Source: a bacterium
GTDB taxonomy: Bacteria; Patescibacteriota; Gracilibacteria; UBA4473
Direction of reading: 5' to 3'
DNA: 51,684 nucleotides
NCBI GenBank assembly: GCA_009995455.1
Contig: JAACPJ010000006.1
Location: 1-51,684 of the forward strand
Notes under the pieces: generated by a model
Told to the model about the DNA's origin: nothing
Database searches by the model: none
Seen by the model: the letters and a program-made list of their open reading frames with translations, nothing else
Position numbers and translations under genes: made by a program
In this document: in pieces, positions 40,962-49,832 of the stretch
Layout of the letters: every line of letters begins with the position of its first letter
Position numbering within the stretch: position 1 is the first letter of the stretch

Positions 40962-42068
40962 TTAGGTGTAACGCTTACGGGCGGTCGTTTTAATGTTCCC
41001 CGAAATATGCAGCAGAATTCCCATGGCGGCAAAGGTCGCCCAAAGTGAGGTTCCCCCATAAGACAGTAACGGTAAGGTAATACCTGTATTAGGGAATAGG
41101 GCTAAATTTACGGCAATATTAATAAAGGCTTGCCCAACGATCCAGGTGGTAAGTCCAACGGCCAGCAGTTGGGTAAATTGGTCGGGGGCGTTTCGGGCAA
41201 TAAAAAATCCGCGGTGGGCAATAAAGAAATAAATACCCAGTAAACAAAGAATTCTGATAAATCCTAGTTCCTCTGCAATGGCAGAAAAAATGGTGTCTGA
41301 TTGAACTTCTGGTAGGTAATCAAATTTTTGAATTGAGTTTTGAAAACCTCTACCAAACCAGCCCCCAGAACCAATGGCAATTAGGGCTTGCTTCATTTGA
41401 AAACCGGCCCCAAGTGGATCGAGTTCAGGGTTCATAAATACGGCAAAACGTTTGGCAATATAGGGATTAGTCAAAACCACAATTGTGGCCCCAACCAGAC
41501 CCGCGATAATAGCCCCTAGATAGTGTTTCAAATTCGCGCCCGCCACAAAATACATGACCCCACAAACCGTCGTAATTACCATGAGCGATCCAAAATCAGG
41601 CTGTGCCATAATAAGAATCGCGGGGATGCCGAGCACAAATACAAACGGCATGAATCCGCCTTGCAGCGAATCAACATCATTTTTTCCGCTGGAATAAACG
41701 GCCGCTAAAAATATCACAATGGCAAGTTTTGCGACTTCAGTGGGTTGAAAGGAAATGGGGCCGACTTTAAGCCAGGACTTAGCGGCGGTTCCGAAATCTT
41801 GCCCAATAACGAGCACTAGCAGCAATAAAGTAATCGCAAATATAAACAGGACGGGTGAAATTTTTCGCAGCGTGTCGTAAGGAAATTTAAAGGCGATTAA
41901 AAAAATCGGCACTCCCAAGACGATATAAAACATGTGCCGTAAAAAGTAGAAATCGTTTCGCCCCGTAATTTCAAAACTACCGGCCACTGACATGGAACTC
42001 ATCATAATAAGGCCAAAGAGGGTGAGGCCTATGAAGGCAAAAAAGAGTCCTTTATCAAGTTGGTTCAT
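40962..42068 (-). CDS. ftsW: FtsW/RodA-family lipid II polymerase
   Basis: 368 residues, about ten membrane helices. Family stretches include QPDFGSLMV, AVFMNPELDPLGAGFQ and LLSYGGTSLWATFAAMGIL. SEDS proteins polymerise glycan strands during division (FtsW) or elongation (RodA). Coupling to murG favours FtsW. First gene of the ftsW-murG(-dnaX) unit. Confidence 0.92.
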   Translation of the reverse strand: MNQLDKGLFFAFIGLTLFGLIMMSSMSVAGSFEITGRNDFYFLRHMFYIVLGVPIFLIAFKFPYDTLRKISPVLFIFAITLLLLVLVIGQDFGTAAKSWLKVGPISFQPTEVAKLAIVIFLAAVYSSGKNDVDSLQGGFMPFVFVLGIPAILIMAQPDFGSLMVITTVCGVMYFVAGANLKHYLGAIIAGLVGATIVVLTNPYIAKRFAVFMNPELDPLGAGFQMKQALIAIGSGGWFGRGFQNSIQKFDYLPEVQSDTIFSAIAEELGFIRILCLLGIYFFIAHRGFFIARNAPDQFTQLLAVGLTTWIVGQAFINIAVNLALFPNTGITLPLLSYGGTSLWATFAAMGILLHISGNIKTTARKRYT

Positions 42069-42166
42069 GTTTGTGGATGCAGTGTAATTAACTGAAGGCC
42101 AAAAACAATTAATGGGGGTTTGAAATAATTTATAAAAATGATATTTATAGTTTAATCTTAGCTGAA

Positions 42167-42811
42167 ATGCGTATTACCCCCGAAACAGAAGTGGCCTCTT
42201 TAATCGACGTTGATTTGTTAAAAAAACGAATAGCGGAAAAGGAAGTAGGGGATCCTGAACGAGAAATTTTACTTCGAGTTCAAAAAACGGGTCATTTGAT
42301 TCCTTCTCGGTTAATAGCATATAGAAATTATATTAGAGCTTTAACCGTTCAGGCTTGTGGAGCGCTTCATGAAATGCCTGGTAATGATCGCACTGTTCCT
42401 AATTGTCCAATTAAACAAACTAACGTCGCCTGCCTGCATGGTCTTGATTTTAGGTATATCGGAAACGATCGTAGTCGTGGTGGAAAAGGGATTATTGGTG
42501 GAAATAATATCTGGGGGTTAAGCGTTTTATCTTTGGCTTACGTATTAAGAGAACGAGGCTATGAAGCGCCTGAATTTGAGGAATTTTTAAGAGCCTCTAA
42601 TAAAAAACTGATAAATACCGATGATGCGGTAAGAAACAATTATCAAAATTCATATCTAGCACGCTTATTTAATGAGCCTGTACCAAAGAAGTTAGACAGC
42701 ACGGCTATTGATTTACAGCAGTATTTAGGTGACCGATTTATGGAGGAATATGTTATACCGACTCGAGAAGCCTTAGAGGCTTTTTGGGCCGCTGAAGTGA
42801 GTGAAAATTAA
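42167..42811 (+). CDS. Hypothetical protein
   Basis: 214 residues, soluble, mixed charge, with no signal or membrane segment. A Cys/His-containing middle (QACGALHEMPGN, NCPIKQTNVACLHG) might bind a metal, followed by a Gly-rich turn (RGGKGIIGGNNIWG). No family recognised. It is divergent from ftsW, and its stop overlaps the convergent purD end by 4 bases. Confidence 0.6.
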   Translation: MRITPETEVASLIDVDLLKKRIAEKEVGDPEREILLRVQKTGHLIPSRLIAYRNYIRALTVQACGALHEMPGNDRTVPNCPIKQTNVACLHGLDFRYIGNDRSRGGKGIIGGNNIWGLSVLSLAYVLRERGYEAPEFEEFLRASNKKLINTDDAVRNNYQNSYLARLFNEPVPKKLDSTAIDLQQYLGDRFMEEYVIPTREALEAFWAAEVSEN

Positions 42812-44130
42812 CCACGAATAATTTTTATGTGCTCCATTCGTTTCTCCATTAATTCAGGGGAACCGATGTCGTGTCGAAAAAATAAAGGGCCTTCAAACTG
42901 AGTTAATTTTGCGTCGCAATTGGCTTTGGCTTCCGCCATGGTTTTGCCGGTGCCTAAAACCCCAACCGCTCGTGAACCTTTAAGCAAGTATTTACCTTTT
43001 TCTTCGGCTACTGACGCAAAATAGAAACCTTCTAAAGAATCGCCCGTAAATTTAATCGGCACATTTTTGACCGAGTCGGTGGGATAACCCTCTGGGCACA
43101 AATATTTTACGACCGTGGCAACTGGTTTGAATTTGAGTTGGCTAATTTGATCGAGTTCACCAGCAATAGCCCGTTCACAAACTTCCACAAAATCCGTTTC
43201 TAAAATGGGCAGAATGTTAAGCGCTTCTGGATCGCCAAAACGAGTGTTATATTCAATTAATTTTACCCCATTTTTAGTCACCATAAAGCCGCCATACATG
43301 ACGCCGACAAAAGTTTCATCGGTTTCTTTTTTAACCGCTTTCATAACGGCTTCAGTTATGGCGTGGGCTGCTTCTAAATCTTTTTGGGTTAGAAAGGGGA
43401 GTGAGCCGTTTTCATCAGAGACACACCCCATACCACCAGTATTTGGTCCGGTGTCGCCTTCAAAGGCGCGTTTATGATCTTGAATGGCTGGGCAATCAAG
43501 CACGGTGATTCCGTCAACAATTGAGATAAGTGAGAACTCTTCTCCAATTAATTTTTCTTCAAACACTACGCGACCAAATTTATTAATTGATTGCAGCGCA
43601 AAATCATACGCTTCTTCAAAAGTTTCAAAGTGTTCGCCGGCTACAATCACGCCTTTACCGCCGAGCAAGCCATCGGCTTTAACCACAATTTGTCCTTCAT
43701 TAGAGTCAAAAAAAGTTTTGGCGGCATAACGGTCGTTTTGGTTGAGTACTAAAAAATCAGGCGCTCCAGCAATTTGATACTTTTGACATAAGTTCCGCGT
43801 AAATGCTTTAGAGCTTTCGAGTTGGGCGCACACTTGATAAGGGGCAAAAGAGGGGATACCGACTTCAAGTAAAGCGTCAGCGGCGCCTGCACCAATCGGG
43901 TCGTCAGGGCCAACAACGGCAAAATCCGGGCGTACTTGCGCGCCAATCGCTTTGACTTGATCCATATCCATATAGTCACCCACGATGACTTCAGTGCACA
44001 AACTTTTAATACCTGGATTTAGCGTATTAGCGAAATTAAAGATTTCAACGTTTTGTGGTGATCGTGCCAAAGCTTCAATTAATGCGTGTTCGCGTCCACC
44101 GTTTCCAATAACTAAAAGGCGCTTCGTCAT
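42808..44130 (-). CDS. purD: Phosphoribosylamine-glycine ligase
   Basis: 440 residues. VIGNGGREHALIEAL at the N-terminus, VVKADGLLGGKGVIVA (ATP-grasp), HKRAFEGDTGPNTGGMG and EYNTRFGDPEA are PurD hallmarks. It joins glycine to phosphoribosylamine in purine synthesis. No other pur gene is in the window, so it stands alone. Length and motifs are complete. Confidence 0.96.
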   Translation of the reverse strand: MTKRLLVIGNGGREHALIEALARSPQNVEIFNFANTLNPGIKSLCTEVIVGDYMDMDQVKAIGAQVRPDFAVVGPDDPIGAGAADALLEVGIPSFAPYQVCAQLESSKAFTRNLCQKYQIAGAPDFLVLNQNDRYAAKTFFDSNEGQIVVKADGLLGGKGVIVAGEHFETFEEAYDFALQSINKFGRVVFEEKLIGEEFSLISIVDGITVLDCPAIQDHKRAFEGDTGPNTGGMGCVSDENGSLPFLTQKDLEAAHAITEAVMKAVKKETDETFVGVMYGGFMVTKNGVKLIEYNTRFGDPEALNILPILETDFVEVCERAIAGELDQISQLKFKPVATVVKYLCPEGYPTDSVKNVPIKFTGDSLEGFYFASVAEEKGKYLLKGSRAVGVLGTGKTMAEAKANCDAKLTQFEGPLFFRHDIGSPELMEKRMEHIKIIRG

Positions 44131-44141
44131 AAGATTAAATA

Positions 44142-44179
44142 TAAAAACAGCGATACTATAATATTTTATAGCTCGCTGT
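44142..44179 (-). terminator. Terminator of the pilus operon
   Basis: On the minus strand ACAGCGA pairs with TCGCTGT outside an inner CTATAA/TTATAG pair, followed by a T run. It lies between pilC and purD. Confidence 0.75.
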
Positions 44180-44206
44180 CAGATAATTTCTTCTTTCTTT
44201 TTTAGA

Positions 44207-45694
44207 TTAGAAACCGCCCACCACTTGATCATTCATTTGTAGGATCGGTAGGTAGATAGCCAGAATCATGAATACCGCTCCTCCGGCAATAATACTAAGA
44301 ATAACGGGTTCCATCATTTTAGACATCCCCCCAATTTTTCGATCGAGTTCTTCATTATAGAAATCAGCCGCTTTTCCCATTACTTGATCGAGCGAGGCCG
44401 TTTTTTCACCAATCGCCATCATGTTCACCAACATACTTGGGAAGAGTCTTTCATCATCAGATAAATTCTCTGCAATCGAAATCCCTTTCGTAAGATCGTC
44501 GGCGGCGAGTAAAAGTTTGTCTTGATAAATTGGGTTTTCAGCAATATGCGAAGCAATTTTTAAACTTTCTACCACGGGTACCCCAGCTGAAATTAGGAAT
44601 CCGAAAATCCGTGATACTCGAGTCAAAATCATTTTAGAAAGAATGTCTCCAAAAATAGGCATTCGTAGAACTATAATAGACCACTGCCTTGAACCTGTTT
44701 TTGATTTTTTCCAGTACAGAAAACCAAACATACCCCCAACTGCACCGGCAATTAAGAAGTACCAGTAACTAAGGACTATATCACTCCCATTGATCAGCAT
44801 TCTGGTTGGTAATGGTAAATTTTCACCACCCCCAAATAGTTCTTCAAGTTTTGGTACCACGAAAATAAGTACCACAACGGTGAGCAAAAGCATGAAGACA
44901 ATTACAATGATGGGATACATCATGACCGCTTTAATCTTTTTGGTAAGACTACTAATTTGTTCGTATTGAGCGACCAGCTCCTTTAAAATCGCATTTAGTT
45001 TCCCCGATTTCTCACCGGCTTCAACCACCGAACAAGTGGCCTCATCAAAAACATCATCATTATTACGCATCGCACTGGCCAAGCTTTCCCCTCGCTCAAT
45101 TTGAGTTCTCATGTCAGTGATTACCCGAGCTAATTTTTTATTATTGGTTTGATTAATTAATAAATTAAGGGCGTCAATAATAGGTAAACCCGCTCCAATC
45201 ATTGAGGCTAGTAGTTGAAAGAAAAGTAGTTTTTCGTCTAGCTTAATACCAGACATGTTGATCAGGTATTCATCTACTTGTTTAAAAAAGCTAATCCCTT
45301 CAACTTCAGCTTTTTCTTTTTTGGCCTGGCCTTTAATATCGAGTACTAAAGTTTCTTTTTCTTGAACCTTAGTTGGCAACGGTGTTTGTGGCGCTGCTGG
45401 TGCTGGTGCTGGCGGGACTGGAGCCGCTACTGGCATAGTTGGGGCCGTTTGTACAGGTGCCGAAATTTGTGGGGCAGCAGCCGCTGCCGTTTGAACTACG
45501 GCTGGGTTTTGCGGTGGAACCGCAGCAGGCGTAACGGGTGATTGATTTACCGGGGGCATTGGGGCAACTGGAGCCGGGGTAACCGGAGGTGTTGAGGCAA
45601 CCGCAAAAGGGTTTGGAATGTTAGCGGCACTATTCCCTCCAGGATTTGAACCTGGATTTGGGAAACTTGATGCTGGGTTAGCTAAATCACTCAT
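44207..45694 (-). CDS. pilC: Type IV pilus inner-membrane platform protein PilC
   Basis: 495 residues. The last 370 hold two T2SSF domains with three membrane helices (the AxMxxAGLPIIDALNLL and SAGVPVVESLK repeats). The platform connects the assembly ATPase to the growing pilus. The first 110 residues are an unusual Pro/Ala/Thr-rich low-complexity tail not found in typical PilC. It lies 18 bases behind pilB. Confidence 0.92.
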   Translation of the reverse strand: MSDLANPASSFPNPGSNPGGNSAANIPNPFAVASTPPVTPAPVAPMPPVNQSPVTPAAVPPQNPAVVQTAAAAAPQISAPVQTAPTMPVAAPVPPAPAPAAPQTPLPTKVQEKETLVLDIKGQAKKEKAEVEGISFFKQVDEYLINMSGIKLDEKLLFFQLLASMIGAGLPIIDALNLLINQTNNKKLARVITDMRTQIERGESLASAMRNNDDVFDEATCSVVEAGEKSGKLNAILKELVAQYEQISSLTKKIKAVMMYPIIVIVFMLLLTVVVLIFVVPKLEELFGGGENLPLPTRMLINGSDIVLSYWYFLIAGAVGGMFGFLYWKKSKTGSRQWSIIVLRMPIFGDILSKMILTRVSRIFGFLISAGVPVVESLKIASHIAENPIYQDKLLLAADDLTKGISIAENLSDDERLFPSMLVNMMAIGEKTASLDQVMGKAADFYNEELDRKIGGMSKMMEPVILSIIAGGAVFMILAIYLPILQMNDQVVGGF

Positions 45695-45712
45695 AAATAT
45701 TAAAATATTATA

Positions 45713-46957
45713 CTACTCTTTAACGAGTTTGTAAACTTCTTCCAGTGAAGTAATGCCTTGCATCACTTTGATTAAGCCATCTTGTTCAAGGGTGATCATC
45801 CCTTCGGATTGAGCTACTTTTTGAATTTCAAGACCGGGCATTCCTTTCATTACGGCCATTTTAATTGGCTCACTCATGGTCATAATTTCATAGATCCCCA
45901 TTCGACCTTTGTAACCGAGTCCACCACAGGTTTCACAACCATTTTCTGAATGGGTAAAAAACTGTGGATGTTGAAATAAATCCATATCAAACCCTTCATA
46001 GGGTTTAAATAATTTGAAAGCCTCTTTCAGCTTTTCCATCGCGTTGTTACTCGGGGTCGTTTTAACCTTACAATCTGGGCAAAGTTTTCGACTCAAACGT
46101 TGGGCAATAATCAAATTCACGGCCGAAGTTAAAAGGAAATCTGGCACCTTCATATTCAAGATACGAGTAATGGTTTCCACGGCAGAATTCGTATGGATAG
46201 TAGAGAGTACCAAATGCCCAGTAAGCGAGGCCTCAATAGCAATATCGATCGTTTCTTTATCCCGGATTTCCCCCACCATGATGATATCAGGATCTTGCCG
46301 GAGAGCGGTTCTTAAACCAGAGGCAAAGGTATATCCAATTAAGGGTTTCATCTGACTTTGATTGAGTCCATCCATTTGATTCTCCACCGGATCTTCAAGC
46401 GTCATGATGTTTACTTCTGGGCTATTAACATAACTCATCGCCGAGTACATGGTGGTTGTTTTCCCAGACCCAGTTGGCCCTGAAGTAAGTACCACCCCAT
46501 TTGGCTGTTCGATAGCCGCTTGGAAGAGTTTTAGATTTCGCCCCACAATTCCTAACTGATCGAGTGTTGGAATTTTTTTCGATTTATCGAGTACCCGCAT
46601 CACGATCTTTTCTCCATTAACCGTTGGGAGCGTTGAGACCCGAAGATCTACTTCTTTTTCTCCCAGCCAAGTCGAGATTCGACCATCTTGGGGAACCCGT
46701 GATTCATCGATTTTCAAATTCGCCATTAGTTTCGTCTTTGAAACTAACCCTGGATGCATATTCATTGGGTATTCGACAATATGCCTTAAAACACCATCGA
46801 CCCGTAACCGGAATTCAACGTTGTTTCGTCGCGGTTCAATATGGATATCTGATGCCCCTAAGTTTAGAGATAGCGACATACAACCTTCCAGAATTCCAGG
46901 TACATCACCTCGAATAATCGCGTCTTTAAGTTTTTTTAGTGGATCATCAACGGGCAT
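45713..46957 (-). CDS. pilB: Type IV pilus assembly ATPase PilB/GspE
   Basis: 414 residues. Walker A GPTGSGKTT, Asp box TLEDPVENQ, Walker B GEIRDKET, His box TGHLVLSTIHTNSA and a four-Cys zinc site (CPDC ... CETC) are all present. It powers pilus extension. It is shorter than typical PilB (about 560) because the N-terminal MshEN/GspE_N domain is missing. It sits 3 bases behind the PilO-like gene. Confidence 0.92.
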   Translation of the reverse strand: MPVDDPLKKLKDAIIRGDVPGILEGCMSLSLNLGASDIHIEPRRNNVEFRLRVDGVLRHIVEYPMNMHPGLVSKTKLMANLKIDESRVPQDGRISTWLGEKEVDLRVSTLPTVNGEKIVMRVLDKSKKIPTLDQLGIVGRNLKLFQAAIEQPNGVVLTSGPTGSGKTTTMYSAMSYVNSPEVNIMTLEDPVENQMDGLNQSQMKPLIGYTFASGLRTALRQDPDIIMVGEIRDKETIDIAIEASLTGHLVLSTIHTNSAVETITRILNMKVPDFLLTSAVNLIIAQRLSRKLCPDCKVKTTPSNNAMEKLKEAFKLFKPYEGFDMDLFQHPQFFTHSENGCETCGGLGYKGRMGIYEIMTMSEPIKMAVMKGMPGLEIQKVAQSEGMITLEQDGLIKVMQGITSLEEVYKLVKE

Positions 46958-46960
46958 TTT

Positions 46961-47686
46961 TTATACGGGTTCAGAGTAGAAAAGCACTTGTATTTGAGCG
47001 TTGTAAACTTCTTTATTTGAGTCTTGGCTTCTCCCTCTTTCTTCGTTTAAAGACAGAGAATTAATTCTACCAACTGGCAGTTGATTCGCTTTTAAGAATT
47101 CGATTGAGGCGGTTTCTCCACCGCCACTCGCGATCACCTTGTTTTCGAGTTCGTTTGAAATTTGACTCGTTTTTAGAAAGGCTATTAGTTGCTCTAGCAT
47201 TTCACGGTCAATAACCACATTGATGTTTACCCCGGTTTCGGCGAAAGGTAAGCCATCAACATTACGTGTAGCTGATACACTAAGGGTGTTAAGTTTTAAG
47301 TCATTAGCTCTATAATTCACTTGCATTAGAATCGAGTACATCTCAATAATTTGAGTGATTTTTATCGTATCAATCTCGGTTGGGAACCTTTGATCTGCAA
47401 TCGCAATATAAGGTTTGGCTTTTTCTTTAAAACTTTCTTCAAGCGTGTCTTTTTCGGTGCTAAGGGCTTGGTTTTCTGATTCAAGTTGTGGGATTAAAGT
47501 TTCCATATCTTTTAATTCACTGCGTTTTTCTATCCACATGGACGCATTTGGATAAATTAAAAATCCTCCTGCAACAGCCGTAATTCCAATAATTACTAAC
47601 CACGGAATAGGACTTTTATTCATGAGTTCTTTCCGGGTGTGTTTAGCCCCTGAGTTGTTTTTGATGACGGAATTTAGGTTTGCCAT
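46961..47686 (-). CDS. PilO-like pilus alignment protein
   Basis: 241 residues. One membrane helix (about 28-47) after a short cytoplasmic tail, a coiled coil at 55-90 and a ferredoxin-like alpha/beta C-terminal domain match the PilO layout. Assignment rests on layout and on position between a PilN-like gene and pilB, more than on sequence motifs. PilO with PilN aligns the inner-membrane pilus machine. Confidence 0.65.
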   Translation of the reverse strand: MANLNSVIKNNSGAKHTRKELMNKSPIPWLVIIGITAVAGGFLIYPNASMWIEKRSELKDMETLIPQLESENQALSTEKDTLEESFKEKAKPYIAIADQRFPTEIDTIKITQIIEMYSILMQVNYRANDLKLNTLSVSATRNVDGLPFAETGVNINVVIDREMLEQLIAFLKTSQISNELENKVIASGGGETASIEFLKANQLPVGRINSLSLNEERGRSQDSNKEVYNAQIQVLFYSEPV

Positions 47687-47713
47687 GGTTTATATATTTT
47701 TTTTAAACGGGTC

Positions 47714-48796
47714 TTAACGCCAGTTTTTTTGCCACTGAATTAAATCGGTTAAGTAGACATCATTTGGGTCTTCTTCATCTTCTTCTTGAAAATCAAGTCT
47801 CAGGGCTACTTCAGTACTATCACCCCCTTCACTTAAGGTTCTGCGATTAAAGTTGGTAACTTCAGCCCCTTTGTAGAAATCAAAACTATTCATCATCGTT
47901 ACAAACTCAGAACTGAGAGTGAAAACACGACTTAGTAAATCACTGGCTGAAACGGTTACATTAACCCCACTAGCCGAAATATTTAGACCTCGAATATCAA
48001 TTTCATTGGCCATAATAAGGGTGCTGTTTGTGGTACATCGTCCACTACTTTCAAAAGTTTTTTTCTCGGCTTTTTGTGCTTCGCTTAATTTGTTGTTGGC
48101 GATGTTACAAACATCTGGTTCTGTTTGCGAAATACTTTGATCACGATTTTTCTGATTGAAAAAGCGAGGTTGGTATTCTTTATCTTCAAAGTATTCAATC
48201 ATGTCAGCAAAACTGTCGATCAAACCAAATTTTTCTTCTTCTACTAATTGTCCATCTTCATTGGTCGTTTCAACGATTTCGTTAAACCATCGTTTTTGTA
48301 AAGCTTCTACTTCAAGAATTTCTGGCACGAGTAGTGATACTTTTTTGGCTTCGGTACTATTATCAAAAGACTCACTTCGTTCTTCAATTGAGGCAATTTG
48401 TTTTTCAAGCTCAGCATTTTGCTGCTCAAATACATTTTTTTCTTGTGAAGATTTCACATATTGAGAACCCGTGTTTTCAGATAAACCTAAAAAGCTAAAA
48501 TAGCTGTTAGTTGAATCAAGATCCGCTTTTAGTAACAAACCAGCCACAATAGCCACAGCCATTAAAATTAAAGAGAAATATTTTAGCAGCACAATGTGAA
48601 ATGGCATGGTGTGCCGTGCCGTTAGCATTCGATCGTGCTCCTCTTTGGTCAGCGTCATGCTGGAGATGTTTCCGGCATTGCTTACCGCCTGAGAGATGAT
48701 GCTATCAGTGGTTTGTGTGCTCTTCTTGACGCCCATAACACTTCCTGTTTGGTCGGCGTCCTTTCCTTTCATAATTGATTTCAGATTGAATCCCAT
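47714..48796 (-). CDS. PilN-like pilus assembly membrane protein
   Basis: 360 residues. A 65-residue cytoplasmic N-terminus, one membrane helix (about 70-92), a coiled coil (about 115-145) and a C-terminal alpha/beta domain fit PilN, though it is longer than usual (about 180-200). No separate PilM ATPase is present; the cytoplasmic tail may replace the PilM-binding segment. First gene of the pilus operon, 27 bases before the PilO-like gene. Confidence 0.55.
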   Translation of the reverse strand: MGFNLKSIMKGKDADQTGSVMGVKKSTQTTDSIISQAVSNAGNISSMTLTKEEHDRMLTARHTMPFHIVLLKYFSLILMAVAIVAGLLLKADLDSTNSYFSFLGLSENTGSQYVKSSQEKNVFEQQNAELEKQIASIEERSESFDNSTEAKKVSLLVPEILEVEALQKRWFNEIVETTNEDGQLVEEEKFGLIDSFADMIEYFEDKEYQPRFFNQKNRDQSISQTEPDVCNIANNKLSEAQKAEKKTFESSGRCTTNSTLIMANEIDIRGLNISASGVNVTVSASDLLSRVFTLSSEFVTMMNSFDFYKGAEVTNFNRRTLSEGGDSTEVALRLDFQEEDEEDPNDVYLTDLIQWQKNWR

Positions 48797-48823
48797 AGGG
48801 CAAATGTGACAAATATATCAGAG

Positions 48824-48853
48824 GATTATAGCAGATATAGCGTCTTTTTACAA
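48824..48853 (-). promoter_or_regulatory. Promoter of the pilus operon
   Basis: On the minus strand TTGTAA (48853-48848) is 18 bases from TATAAT (48829-48824), with TGC before the -10. Confidence 0.65.
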
Positions 48854-48892
48854 GGGTTGTGAGTGGAGATTTTATAGTTCGACTTCTTTTAA

Positions 48893-48926
48893 TTAAAAAA
48901 AAGACCCCAACATGACTGAGGTCTTA
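48893..48926 (-). terminator. Terminator of rpsF-rpsR
   Basis: On the minus strand AAGACCTC pairs with GGGGTCTT (one mismatch), followed by a long T run. Confidence 0.8.
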
Positions 48927-48951
48927 AGTTTAAAGTTTGTTTCTTGGCTTA

Positions 48952-49173
48952 CTATTCGTATCGAACGTAAGGCAGTAAAGCCATTTGACGGGCTTTTTTA
49001 ACCGAAGAAGCCAACTGTTTTTGGTTCTTTAGTGAAGTTCCCGTGTGGAAACGACTTTGAATTGATCGGTAGTACGTAATGTACTGAGCCAATAATTTAG
49101 GATCTTTGTAATCAATGTATTCGATACCCGCTAGAACAAATGGATCGATGAATTTTTTAGGTCTTGGTGGCAT
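48952..49173 (-). CDS. rpsR: Ribosomal protein bS18
   Basis: 73 residues. The core IDYKDPKLLAQYITYYRSIQ and GTSLKNQKQLASSVKKARQMALLPY is the S18 family pattern. It binds S6 on the 30S platform. It lies 40 bases behind rpsF; ssb, usually between them, and rplI, usually after, are absent. Confidence 0.96.
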   Translation of the reverse strand: MPPRPKKFIDPFVLAGIEYIDYKDPKLLAQYITYYRSIQSRFHTGTSLKNQKQLASSVKKARQMALLPYVRYE

Positions 49174-49213
49174 GGTGTTTAAAAGTTAAAAATAGAAAAG
49201 AGGGGAGAGTGAC

Positions 49214-49732
49214 TTAGATGTCGCTCGCTTCGTCAACAATCGCGTCTAATTTTTTATCCACGTCGTCTTTTGGTTTTTCAGTCGCTTTTGGAGCGGCTGG
49301 TTCTTCCTCTTTAATCGTCGTTAGTTTTTCTTTCTTCGCTGGAGCTTTAGACTCTTCAGCTGGAGCTTTTTCATCGGCTTTCGCTTTTTCTTGCGCTTCG
49401 TATTCTTTTTTCATATCCGCGTACTTTCGTGGCAATGGTGCTTTTGGATCCACTTTTGTAATCATGAAACGAACCAAGTCGTTATCTAGATTAAGTTCGT
49501 GACGCAAACCTTGAGCTTGGTCAGCTTCCATGTTGAATTGTGAAACATGGTAGTAACCCCACTTTTGTTTGTTGATCTTGTAAGCGAACCCTCGTTCACC
49601 CCAAAAATCAGAGAAAGTGATTTTTCCGTTAAATTCTTTTTCTACTCGACCGTCTAGGTCTTTCGCGTGTTTCTCAGCCGCTTTCGCGTCTAAAGAATTG
49701 GCGATGATAGCCATTAATTCGTACTTTTGCAT
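49214..49732 (-). CDS. rpsF: Ribosomal protein bS6 with acidic/basic tail
   Basis: 172 residues. The first 95 are the S6 fold (KYELMAIIANSLDAK, then WGERGFAYKINKQKWGYYHVSQFNM). The remaining 75 are a low-complexity Lys/Glu/Ala tail, longer than most S6 tails. It forms a dimer with S18. Confidence 0.96.
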   Translation of the reverse strand: MQKYELMAIIANSLDAKAAEKHAKDLDGRVEKEFNGKITFSDFWGERGFAYKINKQKWGYYHVSQFNMEADQAQGLRHELNLDNDLVRFMITKVDPKAPLPRKYADMKKEYEAQEKAKADEKAPAEESKAPAKKEKLTTIKEEEPAAPKATEKPKDDVDKKLDAIVDEASDI

Positions 49733-49771
49733 GCTTTTTGGACGTTAAGAAATAGTAATTGTCTTGTGGCG

Positions 49772-49789
49772 TACCGCGTACGAGCGGTA
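49772..49789 (-). promoter_or_regulatory. rpsF leader hairpin, possible S6:S18 site
   Basis: On the minus strand TACCGC pairs with GCGGTA around TCGTAC in the leader between promoter and rpsF. The GC-rich hairpin with a CCG is where the widespread S6:S18 autoregulatory leader would sit. The match to that motif is by position and CCG content only. Confidence 0.35.
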
Positions 49790-49803
49790 GGCAAAGCAGC
49801 AGG

Positions 49804-49831
49804 AAAATAGGGATTTTACGGGGTTTGGCAA
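49804..49831 (-). promoter_or_regulatory. Promoter of rpsF-rpsR
   Basis: On the minus strand TTGCCA (49831-49826) is 16 bases from TATTTT (49809-49804). Confidence 0.5.
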
Positions 49832-49832
49832 G

